From: Paracoccus tibetensis
Lineage (GTDB): Bacteria; Pseudomonadota; Alphaproteobacteria; Rhodobacterales; Rhodobacteraceae
Length of the DNA: 64,000 nucleotides
Assembly (NCBI RefSeq): GCF_900102505.1
Contig: NZ_FMVT01000004.1
Coordinates: 62,001 to 126,000, forward strand
Reading direction: 5' to 3'
The first letter of the stretch is position 1. Each line of letters begins with the position of its first letter. Below, piece by piece: positions 10,051 through 18,441 of this stretch. Position numbers and translations under genes: made by a program. The notes under the pieces were generated by a model. The model was given only the letters and a program-made list of their open reading frames with translations. It ran no database searches and was not told where the DNA came from.

Positions 10051-10165
10051 TCTCAATCCTCACAAACTGATGCGTTTTGCTCCGACCGGGCAGCCTGCTT
10101 GATGTCGCTTGTCACGTCGACGCGGGATGTCCCGGTCGATGCGTCGATGACCAGGCGCAGGTCAT

Positions 10166-10210
10166 GCGAGAAGCCCCCTGCGGCGTTGGCCGCCGCAGGG
10201 GGCTTCTCGC
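10166..10210. terminator. Perfect 20-bp hairpin between tRNA-Thr and nrdJ
   Basis: Arms 10166-10185 and 10191-10210 are exact reverse complements, 20 base pairs, with a 5-base loop TTGGC. The inner stem is GC-rich and the AAGCC/GGCTT borders resemble the shared stem of a bidirectional terminator, but no run of T follows on either strand. It would end leftward nrdJ transcripts, whose stop is 26 bases away, and perhaps rightward tRNA read-through. Confidence 0.75.
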
Positions 10211-10235
10211 TTCGAACCCGCTCAGCCTGACTGCG

Positions 10236-12500
10236 TCAGCCGCACTTGGAGTGGCCGCAGCTCGGGCATGTCATGCAACCTTCGACCATGCGCATGCCGT
10301 ACTGACCGCAGCTGGAGCAGGCCGGGCCGCGGGGCGTCTCGCCCACGGCCATCAGTTCGGCCTGCGGGTCCGCCTTGAGGCCGAGGCCCTCGCCGGCGAG
10401 AAAGCCGGTCTCGATCAGGTGCCGCTCGATCACGCCGCCGATGGCCGCGAGGATCGAGGGAACGTAGCGGCCCGACATCCAGGCGCCGCCGCGCGGGTCG
10501 AAGACGGCCTTCAGCTCCTCGACCACGAAGCTCACGTCGCCGCCGCGGCGGAAGACGGCCGAGACCATCCGCGTCAGCGCCACCGTCCAAGCGTAATGCT
10601 CCATATTCTTCGAGTTGATGAAGATCTCGAAGGGGCGGCGGTGGGTGCCCTGCACAATGTCGTTGATCGTGATGTAGATCGCGTGCTCGCTGCCCGGCCA
10701 TTTCAGCTTGTATGTCGCGCCCTCCAGCGCCGCGGGGCGGTCCAGCGGCTCGGTCAGGTAGACGACGTCGGCGCCCTTGTCGGCCTCGGGCGCCTTCTCG
10801 GTCGCCTCGCTCACTGACAGGACAGACCCCGTGACCGCGTTCGGCCGGTAGGTCGTGCAGCCCTTGCAGCCGAGGTCCCAGGCCGCCAGGTAGACGTCCT
10901 TGAAGGCGTCGAAGCTGATGTCCTCGGGGCAGTTGATCGTCTTCGAGATCGAGCTGTCCACCCATTCCTGCGCGGCCGCCTGCATGGCGACGTGATCGCG
11001 CGGCGCCAGCGTCTGCGCGTTCACGAAGTAATCCGGCAGCGGCGCGTCGCCCTTGAGGTCGCGCCACATCTGCACGGCGTAATCGACGACCTCCTCCTCG
11101 GTGCGGCTGCCGTCCTTCTGCAAGACCTTGCGGGTATAGGCATAGGCGAAGACCGGTTCGATCCCCGAGCTGACATTGCCGGCATAGAGGCTGATCGTCC
11201 CGGTCGGCGCGATCGAGGTCAGCAGAGCGTTGCGGATGCCATGCGTGGCGATGGCCTCGCGCACGTCCGCGTCCATCTTGGACATGAAGCCCGAGGCCAA
11301 GTATTTCTCCGCGTCGAACAGCGGGAAAGCGCCCTTCTCGCGCGCCAGATCGACCGAGGCGAGATAGGCCGAGCGGGCGATCGCCTTCATCCAGCGACGG
11401 GTCTGCGCGACCGCGTCATCCGCGCCGTAGCGCAGGCCCAGCATCAACAGCGCGTCGGCGAGCCCGGTGACGCCAAGGCCGATGCGGCGCTTGTTGCGCG
11501 CCTCCTCGGCCTGCGCCTCCAGCGGGAAGCGCGAGGCGTCCACGACGTTGTCCATCATCCGCACGGCGGTGCGGACCAGCTCGTCCAGCCCCTCGGGGTC
11601 CAGCTCGGCGGCATCCGTGAAGGGGTTCGTCACCAGCCGCGCGAGGTTGATCGAGCCCAGGAGGCAGGCGCCGTAGGGCGGCAGGGGTTGCTCGCCGCAG
11701 GGATTCGTCGCCGCGATCGTCTCGACATAGGAGAGGTTGTTGGCCTTGTTGATGCGGTCGATGAAGATCACGCCCGGCTCGGCGAAATCATAGGTCGCCT
11801 TCATGATCCGGTTCCACAGGTCCAGCGCCTGCACGGTGCGGTAGACGCGGCCGTCGAACTTCAGCTCCCACGGGCCGTCCGCGCGGACGGCTTCCATGAA
11901 GTCGTCGGTGATCAGGACCGACAGGTTGAACATGCGCAGGCGGGCGCTGTCCTGCTTGGCCTCGATGAACTGCTCGACGTCGGGGTGATCGCAGCGCATC
12001 GTCGCCATCATGGCGCCGCGGCGGCTGCCTGCGGACATGATCGTGCGGCACATCGCGTCCCAGACATCCATGAAGGACAGCGGGCCCGAGGCGTCGGCGG
12101 CGACGCCCTTCACCTCTGCCCCGCGCGGGCGGATGGTCGAGAAGTCGTAGCCGATCCCGCCGCCTTGCTGCATGGTCAGCGCGGCCTCCTTCAGCATGTC
12201 GAAGATGCCCGACATGCTGTCCGGCACCGTGCCCATGACGAAGCAGTTGAAGAGCGTCACCGTGCGCCCGGTCCCCGCCCCGGCCAGGATGCGGCCGGCG
12301 GGCAGGAACTTGAAATCCTCGAGTGCCGAGAAGAAGCGGTCCTCCCACAGGGCCGGATCGGCCTCGACCCGCGCCAGATCGCGGGCGACGCGGCGCCAGC
12401 TGTCCTCGACCGTGGCGTCCACCGGCTGCCCCTCGGCGGTCTTCATCCGGTACTTCATGTCCCAGATCTGTTCGGCAATAGGGGCAGCAAAGCGGGTCAT
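10236..12500 (-). CDS. nrdJ: Class II (adenosylcobalamin-dependent) ribonucleotide reductase, short form
   Basis: 754 residues. It reduces ribonucleotides to deoxyribonucleotides using a cobalamin-generated thiyl radical, independent of oxygen. Landmarks: FLPAGRILAGAG and LFNCFVM near the N-terminus, QQGGGIGYDFSTIRPRG, the ATNPCGEQPLPPYGACLLGSINL active-site block, and APTGTISLYAGN. The C-terminus has paired cysteines (CSSCG..., CMTCPSCGHSKCG) that re-reduce the active site. I start at ATG 12500, eight bases after AAGGA; the GTG at 12506 is too close to it. A palindrome like an NrdR box overlaps the upstream promoter region. A second, 1206-residue class II enzyme is encoded at 24485-28105. 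Confidence 0.95.
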   Translation of the reverse strand: MTRFAAPIAEQIWDMKYRMKTAEGQPVDATVEDSWRRVARDLARVEADPALWEDRFFSALEDFKFLPAGRILAGAGTGRTVTLFNCFVMGTVPDSMSGIFDMLKEAALTMQQGGGIGYDFSTIRPRGAEVKGVAADASGPLSFMDVWDAMCRTIMSAGSRRGAMMATMRCDHPDVEQFIEAKQDSARLRMFNLSVLITDDFMEAVRADGPWELKFDGRVYRTVQALDLWNRIMKATYDFAEPGVIFIDRINKANNLSYVETIAATNPCGEQPLPPYGACLLGSINLARLVTNPFTDAAELDPEGLDELVRTAVRMMDNVVDASRFPLEAQAEEARNKRRIGLGVTGLADALLMLGLRYGADDAVAQTRRWMKAIARSAYLASVDLAREKGAFPLFDAEKYLASGFMSKMDADVREAIATHGIRNALLTSIAPTGTISLYAGNVSSGIEPVFAYAYTRKVLQKDGSRTEEEVVDYAVQMWRDLKGDAPLPDYFVNAQTLAPRDHVAMQAAAQEWVDSSISKTINCPEDISFDAFKDVYLAAWDLGCKGCTTYRPNAVTGSVLSVSEATEKAPEADKGADVVYLTEPLDRPAALEGATYKLKWPGSEHAIYITINDIVQGTHRRPFEIFINSKNMEHYAWTVALTRMVSAVFRRGGDVSFVVEELKAVFDPRGGAWMSGRYVPSILAAIGGVIERHLIETGFLAGEGLGLKADPQAELMAVGETPRGPACSSCGQYGMRMVEGCMTCPSCGHSKCG

Positions 12501-12533
12501 GTCCACATTCCTTAGCGTCGATTTCGGAGTTAA

Positions 12534-12549
12534 CCGCTACATATAGACG
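12534..12549 (-). promoter_or_regulatory. Candidate NrdR box upstream of nrdJ
   Basis: On the minus strand CGTCTATATGTAGCGG matches the core of the NrdR consensus (aCaCwAtATaTwGtGt) at nine of the ten central positions, with poorer flanks. It lies 34-49 bases before the start codon and 15 bases after a TTGCCT hexamer, so a bound repressor would cover the promoter. NrdR sites usually come in pairs; I see only one. Confidence 0.4.
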
Positions 12550-12574
12550 GCAGCTGCCAGAGGCAACCCCCGAC

Positions 12575-13429
12575 TCAGCAATCGGGCAGCGTCGTGAAGC
12601 TGGACGATACCGCAGACTGGCAGGCTGCCGAAAGGCTTTTGCGGTCATGGCCCTCGGCCGGGATGGGCGGGTGCAGGCGCACGAGCACATGGCCCTGCCG
12701 GGGCGCGGACAGGACCGCCAGCAGGTGCGGGCCCAGCTCCATGTCGGACCACCAGCCGTAGAATCGGGGGTCCTCGCCGGCGGGCGCGGTGTAGAGGACG
12801 CTCATCGGCTGAATCGCGAGGCCGGCGGGCATGTCGTCCCCGAGAAAGGCCTGGAACAGCGTCGGCTTGAAGGGCAGGACGCGCCGGCCGTCGGTCGAGG
12901 TGCCCTCGGGGAAGAACAGCAGGCGGTGGCCGTGGCGCAGGCGCTGCGCCAGCTCACGCGCCTGCGCCCGTGCGAGGCGGGGATCGCGGGTGACGAAATG
13001 CGTGTCGGTGACGCGGGTCAGGATGTTGATGCCGGGCCAGCCGGCGACCTCGGCCTTGCTGACGAAGAAGACCGGCAGCGCGGCGTTCATCACCAGGATG
13101 TCCAGCCAGCTGGAATGGTTCGCGACGACCGCGCCGGGCTGGCGCATCGGCTGCCCCTCGCGGCGCCAGCCGATCCCGAGGCAGGCCAGCACCAGCCGGC
13201 AGACGATCTGGACATGCGGCCCGCACCACGGCCGGCGCGGGCCGTGGACCAGCCGCTCGGCCGCGCGCAGCGGAAGGATCAGCAGGACGCCGAGCAACAG
13301 GACCAGGACGGCCGGAGCCAAGCGGCGGGCCACCCGCAGCCAGTCCCGCAGGCCCTGCGGCCGGGGCAGCGCGGGCGGCACCCCGTCGCGCCAGGTCGCC
13401 TCCCGCGGCGCCGGCAGCGGCTCGCTCAT
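12575..13429 (-). CDS. olsA: 1-acyl-glycerol-3-phosphate-type acyltransferase, probable lyso-ornithine lipid acyltransferase
   Basis: 284 residues. A hydrophobic segment at about residues 35-55 anchors it to the inner membrane. The PlsC motifs follow: NHSSWLD (HX4D catalytic pair) and FPEGTSTDG (acyl-acceptor phosphate motif). PlsC and OlsA look alike, but this gene overlaps olsB by four bases (ATGA), the arrangement of the ornithine-lipid operon, so OlsA, which adds the second acyl chain to lyso-ornithine lipid, is the better call. In related bacteria OlsA can also make phosphatidic acid. Ornithine lipids replace phospholipids in phosphate shortage, so phosphate control is likely, but I see no PhoB box. 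Confidence 0.85.
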   Translation of the reverse strand: MSEPLPAPREATWRDGVPPALPRPQGLRDWLRVARRLAPAVLVLLLGVLLILPLRAAERLVHGPRRPWCGPHVQIVCRLVLACLGIGWRREGQPMRQPGAVVANHSSWLDILVMNAALPVFFVSKAEVAGWPGINILTRVTDTHFVTRDPRLARAQARELAQRLRHGHRLLFFPEGTSTDGRRVLPFKPTLFQAFLGDDMPAGLAIQPMSVLYTAPAGEDPRFYGWWSDMELGPHLLAVLSAPRQGHVLVRLHPPIPAEGHDRKSLSAACQSAVSSSFTTLPDC

Positions 13430-14211
13430 GCGCCCTGCCGGCGGGATTCGTAGAACTGCCGGTGCTTGGCCGACATCGCCGCCGTGTCCATCAGCAGGAA
13501 GACGTCGGTCGTGTTGAAGGCGCGGTCGATGAAGGCCCCCTGCCCGACCATGCCGCCGAGGCGCAGATAGGCCTTGATGAGCGCGGGCATGCCCACCAGC
13601 GCCTCGCGCCGGTCGAGCCTGTCGGCCGCGATCAGGTCCATCCGCTGGAAGCCTTCGGGCCGCGCCACCGGCCGCAGCCCCTCGGGCGCGAGGTGGTGGT
13701 GATGCAGCCAGCTGAGCGAGGGCGCCAGCATCGGGATGTCGGTGCCGTGGAAGCTGGCGACGCCGAAGAGCAGCTCGATGCCGTGATCGAGGACGTAATC
13801 GGCCAGCGCGTTCCACATCAGGAACATGCCCGAACTGCCCCGGTAGTCGGCGTCCACGCAGGAGCGCCCCAGCTCCAGCAGCGGGCGGCCGGACCGGCGC
13901 AGGGGCGCAAGATCGTATTCCGCGTCGCAGTAGAAGCGGCCGAACGCCTCGGCCCGGTCGCCCGGCAGCAGGCGGTAGACGCCGACCACGTGATCCAGCG
14001 CCTCGGCATCGCGGCGCGTGTCGACGAGGCAGAGGTGATCCACGACGGGATCGAACTCGTCCCGCTCCAGCCGCATCTCGTGATCGACCATTGGGCCGGT
14101 GCCACCCAGCTCCTCGACGAAGACCCGGTAGCGCAGCCGCTGCGCCGCCGCGAGGTCCTGCGCGCTGGTCGCCAGCCGCACGTCGAAGAAGGAAGGGTCG
14201 GTCCGCGTCAC
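13426..14211 (-). CDS. olsB: L-ornithine N-alpha-acyltransferase (GNAT-like)
   Basis: 261 residues. OlsB links a 3-hydroxy fatty acid from acyl-ACP to ornithine, giving lyso-ornithine lipid. The family pattern is clear: RLRYRVFVEELG near the N-terminus, ELGRSCVDADYRG in the middle and GMPALIKAYLRLGGMVGQGAFIDRAFNTTDVFLLMD at the end. I start at the GTG at 14211, five bases after GGAG; a GTG two codons earlier (14217) has no space for a ribosome site. The stop overlaps the olsA start, and together they supply both steps of ornithine-lipid synthesis. Confidence 0.9.
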   Translation of the reverse strand: MTRTDPSFFDVRLATSAQDLAAAQRLRYRVFVEELGGTGPMVDHEMRLERDEFDPVVDHLCLVDTRRDAEALDHVVGVYRLLPGDRAEAFGRFYCDAEYDLAPLRRSGRPLLELGRSCVDADYRGSSGMFLMWNALADYVLDHGIELLFGVASFHGTDIPMLAPSLSWLHHHHLAPEGLRPVARPEGFQRMDLIAADRLDRREALVGMPALIKAYLRLGGMVGQGAFIDRAFNTTDVFLLMDTAAMSAKHRQFYESRRQGA

Positions 14212-14351
14212 GGGCACTCCATCGTTCGGGCTCGGGCGCTGTCTAGGGAAGGGGCGCCCCCGTTGCAACAGCGCATCGTGCCGTCAGGCCATAGGCGAAA
14301 AACCGCTTGCCAATGACAACCCAAGGTTGCAATCGTGGAAAGGACAGGAAG

Positions 14352-14528
14352 TCACACATGGAATCGCAGGATTTCCAACGTGATCCGCCGGCCGTCGATC
14401 ACCTGCTTGCCGGCTTCGGCAAAGTTCACGGTGATGCGGTCGCCGATGCGTGATTGCACCTGCCCCTCGCCCCATTCGGGCGCGCCGGGGTGTCGGACGA
14501 TCATGCCGGGCTCGAGGATCTCGTTCAC
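14352..14528 (-). CDS. DUF3553 domain protein
   Basis: 58 residues from a GTG at 14528, seven bases after a strong GGAGG. The sequence EILEPGMIVRHPGAPEWGEGQVQS and the ITVNFAEAGKQVIDG block are the DUF3553 signature; similar short beta-rich folds occur in UvrD-type helicase tails and in CarD-like domains, so contact with DNA or RNA polymerase is conceivable. It is divergent from chpT with only 39 bases between the start codons, a pairing typical of Rhodobacteraceae. Confidence 0.85.
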   Translation of the reverse strand: MNEILEPGMIVRHPGAPEWGEGQVQSRIGDRITVNFAEAGKQVIDGRRITLEILRFHV

Positions 14529-14567
14529 GTCTGCGCCTCCGAAATGCGAGAAGGAAGGGTAACACCC

Positions 14568-15194
14568 ATGACGTTCGAGACAAGGCCGCTTCCGGCAGCC
14601 GATCTGGCAGCCCTGGTGGGATCGCGGCTTTGCCATGACGTCGTCTCCCCGCTCGGGGCGATCGGCAACGGCGTCGAGCTGCTGGAGATGTCCTCCAGCT
14701 TCCCCGGCCTTGGCCAGTCGGCCGAGATGCAGCTGATCGCCGAGGCGGTGACGGCGGCCCTGCTGCGGATCGGAGCCTACCGCGTCGCCTTTGGCACCTC
14801 TGCGGGCGATCAGCGCATCAGCCTGTCGGAACTGCGCCGCCTGCTCGAGGGGCTGTCGGGCCAAGGCCGGCTCAAGGTCGAGGTCGAGGCCGACCGCGAC
14901 CTGCCGCGCCACGAGGGGCGGATGGTCCTTCTCAGCCTCATGTGCCTCGAGACGGCGCTGCCCTGGGGCGGCCGCGTCATGGCCGTGCGAACCGAGACGG
15001 GCTGGCGCGTCGTCGCCGAATGCGAGCGCAGCCGCCAGGACCCTGCGCTCTGGGCTTGGCTCGACGGCAGCGCCCCGCCGCGGGTTCCCGCCCCGTCCGA
15101 GGTGCAGTTCCCGCTGCTGGCCGAGGCCGCCGCCAACGCGGGCCGGCCCCTGCGGGCCGAGCTTGACGATACCGGCGCCGAGATCAGCTTCTAG
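14568..15194 (+). CDS. chpT: Histidine phosphotransferase ChpT (CtrA phosphorelay)
   Basis: 208 residues, AAGGAAGG before the ATG. ChpT is a dimeric histidine-kinase-like protein that relays phosphate from CckA to CtrA, controlling motility, gene-transfer agents and cell-cycle genes. The phosphorylated histidine is in SRLCHDVVSPLGAIGNGVELLEM near the N-terminus (H-box); the remainder is the degenerate ATP-lid-free catalytic-like domain. Its promoter region is shared with the divergent DUF3553 gene. It ends six bases before the convergent proA stop. Confidence 0.9.
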   Translation: MTFETRPLPAADLAALVGSRLCHDVVSPLGAIGNGVELLEMSSSFPGLGQSAEMQLIAEAVTAALLRIGAYRVAFGTSAGDQRISLSELRRLLEGLSGQGRLKVEVEADRDLPRHEGRMVLLSLMCLETALPWGGRVMAVRTETGWRVVAECERSRQDPALWAWLDGSAPPRVPAPSEVQFPLLAEAAANAGRPLRAELDDTGAEISF

Positions 15195-15199
15195 GCGCC

Positions 15200-16465
15200 C
15201 TAGCTGCGGATCGTCCCGTCGCCGCTGACCAGGTACTTGAAGCTGGTCAGCTGCTCGGCGCCCACCGGGCCGCGCGCATGCATCTTGCCGGTGGCGATCC
15301 CGATCTCGGCGCCCATGCCGAACTCGCCCCCGTCCGCGAACTGGGTCGAGGCGTTGTGCAGCAGGATCGCGCTGTCGAGCGCGCGGAAGAAGCGGTCGGC
15401 CTTCGCCTGATCCTCGGTCAGGATCGCCTCGGTGTGCTGGCTGCCGAAGCGGCGGATATGCGCGATCGCCGCCTCGATCCCGTCCACCGGCCGGGCGGCG
15501 ATGATCATGTCCAGGAACTCGTGGCCGAAGTCACCCTCTGCCGCCGGGACAGTGCCCGCCGTCCCTGCCAGTTCGTCGGCCGCGCGCACCTCGACCCCGG
15601 CCGCGATCAGGTCGCGCAGCAGGATGTCGCCATGCCGCGCGAGGAAGGCCCGGTCGATCAGCAGGCACTCGGCCGCCCCGCAGATGCCCGTCCGGCGCGT
15701 CTTGGCGTTCAGGACGACGCGGCGCGCCTTGTCCAGATCAGCCGCGCCGTCCACGTAGACATGGCAGATGCCCTCGAGATGCGCGAAGACCGGCACGCGC
15801 GCCTCGGACTGGACAAGCCCGACCAGTCCCTTGCCACCGCGGGGGATGATGACGTCGATCAGCCCCTGGGCCTGGAGCATGGCGCTGACCGCCGCGCGGT
15901 CCCGCGTCGGCACCATCTGGATCGCCGCTTCGGGCAGGCCCGCTGCGCGCAGCCCCTCGGCCATACAGGCATGGATCGCGGCGCTGGAATGCAGGCTTTC
16001 CGAGCCGCCGCGCAGGATCACGGCATTGCCCGATTTCAGCGCCAGCGCGCCCGCGTCGGCCGTCACGTTCGGCCGGCTCTCGTAGATGACGCCGATGACG
16101 CCGATGGGCGTCCTGACGCGGCGGATGTGCAGGCCCGAGGGACGGTCCCATTGCGCGATGACCTGTCCGACCGGATCGGGCTGGGCCGCGACCTCGCGCA
16201 GACCCATGGCGATGGCGGAAAGGCGGCCGCCGTCCAGCCGCAGCCGGTCCAGCATCGCCTCGGAGAGCCCCTTCTCGCGCCCGAACTCCAGATCGCTGGC
16301 ATTCGCCCGCAGGATCTCGGCCTCCCGCGTCAGGACCGCATCGGCGGCGGTCTCCAGCGCCTGCGCCTTGGCATCGGCTGGCGCCTCGGCCAGCGTCAGG
16401 GCCGCGTCGCGCGCCCGTTTGCCCAGGTCCGAAATCAGTTGCTGCGCCTCTGCCATCTGCGTCAT
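15200..16465 (-). CDS. proA: Gamma-glutamyl phosphate reductase
   Basis: 421 residues. ProA reduces gamma-glutamyl phosphate with NADPH to glutamate semialdehyde, the second step of proline synthesis. Aldehyde-dehydrogenase-fold landmarks: [34 protein letters not shown], and [19 protein letters not shown] with the catalytic Cys in TGICGA; the C-terminal [15 protein letters not shown] is typical. proB, which makes the substrate and is often directly upstream, is not here; two tRNA-Asp genes are instead. Confidence 0.97.
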   Translation of the reverse strand: MTQMAEAQQLISDLGKRARDAALTLAEAPADAKAQALETAADAVLTREAEILRANASDLEFGREKGLSEAMLDRLRLDGGRLSAIAMGLREVAAQPDPVGQVIAQWDRPSGLHIRRVRTPIGVIGVIYESRPNVTADAGALALKSGNAVILRGGSESLHSSAAIHACMAEGLRAAGLPEAAIQMVPTRDRAAVSAMLQAQGLIDVIIPRGGKGLVGLVQSEARVPVFAHLEGICHVYVDGAADLDKARRVVLNAKTRRTGICGAAECLLIDRAFLARHGDILLRDLIAAGVEVRAADELAGTAGTVPAAEGDFGHEFLDMIIAARPVDGIEAAIAHIRRFGSQHTEAILTEDQAKADRFFRALDSAILLHNASTQFADGGEFGMGAEIGIATGKMHARGPVGAEQLTSFKYLVSGDGTIRS

Positions 16466-16549
16466 GTCATCCTCGTGTCCGTGCCGCCGCTGATGGCGGT
16501 GCGGCCCTTCTAGCGAGGCCGGCCGAGGGAAGGAAGAGGAAGGGGAAAG

Positions 16550-16626
16550 TGGCGCGGTTGACGGGGCTCGAACCCGCGACCCCCGGCGTGACAGGCCGGT
16601 ACTCTAACCAACTGAGCTACAACCGC
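16550..16626 (-). tRNA. tRNA-Asp (anticodon GTC), copy 1
   Basis: 77 bases with encoded CCA on the minus strand. Acceptor GCGGTTG pairs perfectly with CAACCGC, D-loop AGCTCAGTTGGTTAGAGT, anticodon arm CCGGC-CTGTCAC-GCCGG with GTC, T-arm CGGG-TTCGAGC-CCCG, discriminator G. Identical to the second copy at 16653-16729; the two are 26 bases apart and probably cotranscribed. Confidence 0.97.
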
Positions 16627-16652
16627 GCATTTTCCGGGCGAATGATGAGTTG

Positions 16653-16729
16653 TGGCGCGGTTGACGGGGCTCGAACCCGCGACCCCCGGCGTGACAGGCC
16701 GGTACTCTAACCAACTGAGCTACAACCGC
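16653..16729 (-). tRNA. tRNA-Asp (anticodon GTC), copy 2
   Basis: Same 77-base sequence and folding as the neighbouring copy, including CCA. It is the promoter-proximal one, 41 bases after the -10 hexamer of the candidate promoter at 16771-16799. Confidence 0.97.
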
Positions 16730-16770
16730 CCAACTCATCCCCCGGACGATCGCCCGCCGGGGTGAAGCGG

Positions 16771-16799
16771 GGTTTACGCAGCACGCGCGCCCCCGTCAA
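16771..16799 (-). promoter_or_regulatory. Candidate promoter of the tRNA-Asp pair
   Basis: Minus-strand TTGACG (16794-16799) and TAAACC (16771-16776) are 17 bases apart, a good sigma-70 type promoter. The -10 form resembles that of the tRNA-Thr promoter candidate. Confidence 0.55.
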
Positions 16800-16840
16800 G
16801 GGCGCGCGTGGAAAAAAGCGTCAGGCGCGCGCGGCGCGGG

Positions 16841-18295
16841 TCATTGCTGGGGCTGCGCCTCCGGCAGCGCCTCGACCTGGTCCGAGGCGAAGGGCAGATA
16901 GGCCCGCATCTCGCCATCGGCATCGCGCTGGAACGAGACCTGCTCCATCGGGATCGCCACGTCCCGCTCGCCGATGCCGAGGAAGCCGCCGACGCCGACG
17001 ACGATGGCGCCCTGGCCCTCGAGGCGCTGGATCTGTCCGACCTCCTCGTCATCGGCCGCGACGACGGCGACGCCTTCCAGATCGGCCTGCATCGCCTCGG
17101 CGGGCGGGACGGCGGTATTGCCCTCGCGCAGGCTGGCGGCAGGTTGGGCGGCCGCCGGATCGGCGGGCTGTGCCGCGGCCTCGGCCGGAGCAGCCTGGCC
17201 GTCGGTCTCGGCGGGCAGAGGCGCGACGGTCGGCGCGTCAGGCAGCGGTTCGGCCTGACCAGTGGTGGGGGCGGCGGCTGCGGGTTCGGTCGTGCCGGCG
17301 GCCTCGTTCATCTGCTCGATGACCTGCTGCTCTTGCGCGACCTCAGCGGCATTGTCGCGCAGCGGCTCGGCCCCCTCGGGACGTGCGCCTTGCGGGATGT
17401 CCTCGCCCGCGGTGACCTCGGCGGCGGGCGCTGCGGCATCCGCCGCGGGCGGGCCGGCAGCGGCATCTGCAGCGGGCGGGGCGGCAGCGGCATCGGCTTC
17501 AGCCGGCGCGGCCGCATCGGTCGCGGTGGCGTCGGGTTGCCCGGCCGGCTGCGCTTCCGCGCCCGCCGCATCCTGCTGCTGCCCGTCGGTGCCCATGGCC
17601 TGCACGTCGGCCTCGGCCGCGTCGCCCCCGTCCGGGCCGACAGCCTGCGCCGCCTGCTGCGCGACGCCCTCGGCCTCTTCGGCCTGGGTGTTCAGCGTCG
17701 TGGCGGGCGCCTGGCCATCCTCGGCCTCGGAAGGTGCGGCAGTCTGCGTCGCGGGTTGGTCATCGGCGTCGGTGGCAGCCTGATCGGCAGGCGCGCCTTC
17801 GGCGGCCGCCGGATCGGTCGTGGCGGCATCGGTCGCGGCGGCATCCGTCCCCGCGGCACCGGCGGCAGCAGCATCGGTCGTGGCCTCGTCGGCGGCAGCG
17901 GTCTCGGCTCCGGCCTCATCGGCCGTCGCGGCGGCCCCGGCAGCCGGAGCCGCGGCCCCTTCCGCGCCCTGGCGGGTCACCACCAGCTCCGCGGTCTCGG
18001 CCGCATTGACCACGACCTGCGTCTCGGGGACGGCCGTTCCGGCTTCCGCATCGGCGGGGCAATCCTCGACGACCACTTCCGGCGGGGCCTGCACGACGGT
18101 GACCACGGGATCGGCGGCCGGATCTTCGGGAAGGGTGATGCGCACCTCGGGCGGCATCTGCGTGACGGTGACGGTCGGCGCGCAGGCGCCTGCCGCAGCG
18201 GCCCCCTCCGCCCCGGCAGGTGCTGCGTCCTGCGCGAATGCGGGCGCGGCCAGCAGGGCTAGTCCCGCCGCGGTTCCCAGAAGTTGCCGATGCAT
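16841..18295 (-). CDS. Exported PRC-barrel protein with long Ala/Thr/Pro-rich low-complexity region
   Basis: 484 residues from the ATG at 18295, five bases after GGAGG. Residues 1-21 are a signal peptide ending AAPAFAQDA. After a short folded-looking part with several Val-rich strands and two cysteines (about 40-95), residues about 110-400 are acidic low complexity dominated by Ala, Thr, Asp, Pro, Glu and Gln, with many ATDAA-type repeats. The last about 85 residues form a PRC-barrel-like domain (LEGVAVVAADDEEVGQIQRL, then GIGERDVAIPMEQV). A second, shorter PRC-barrel protein follows upstream at 18442-19143. Probably a periplasmic or surface linker protein; no enzyme motif. Confidence 0.75.
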   Translation of the reverse strand: MHRQLLGTAAGLALLAAPAFAQDAAPAGAEGAAAAGACAPTVTVTQMPPEVRITLPEDPAADPVVTVVQAPPEVVVEDCPADAEAGTAVPETQVVVNAAETAELVVTRQGAEGAAAPAAGAAATADEAGAETAAADEATTDAAAAGAAGTDAAATDAATTDPAAAEGAPADQAATDADDQPATQTAAPSEAEDGQAPATTLNTQAEEAEGVAQQAAQAVGPDGGDAAEADVQAMGTDGQQQDAAGAEAQPAGQPDATATDAAAPAEADAAAAPPAADAAAGPPAADAAAPAAEVTAGEDIPQGARPEGAEPLRDNAAEVAQEQQVIEQMNEAAGTTEPAAAAPTTGQAEPLPDAPTVAPLPAETDGQAAPAEAAAQPADPAAAQPAASLREGNTAVPPAEAMQADLEGVAVVAADDEEVGQIQRLEGQGAIVVGVGGFLGIGERDVAIPMEQVSFQRDADGEMRAYLPFASDQVEALPEAQPQQ

Positions 18296-18394
18296 GTGAT
18301 CCTCCGTCTGATGGCTGGGTTCGCCAGAACAAGGCGGAAGCGGCCATGCCGGTTCCGTGCCGGGCGCGGCCGGAGCCTGAGAGGCCGCAACGCG

Positions 18395-18420
18395 AAAGGG
18401 CGCCCCGCGGGGCGCCCTTT
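18395..18420. terminator. Palindromic terminator between the two PRC-barrel genes
   Basis: AAAGGGCGCCCCG followed by its exact reverse complement, 26 bases in all. It begins 22 bases after the stop of the leftward gene at 18442 and ends before the promoter region of the next gene. The A-run/T-run borders work on either strand. Confidence 0.75.
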
Positions 18421-18441
18421 GCATCAGCCTGGGATCGAAGG

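Noticed and set aside
9836-10063. 75-codon frame on the minus strand across tRNA-Thr
   Set aside because: It is the antisense of the tRNA; its LRERIELSTSP-like translation is a well-known spurious product of tRNA genes.
16808-18262. 484-codon Gly-rich plus-strand frame
   Set aside because: Antisense of the PRC-barrel gene, whose signal peptide, ribosome site and C-terminal domain are convincing.
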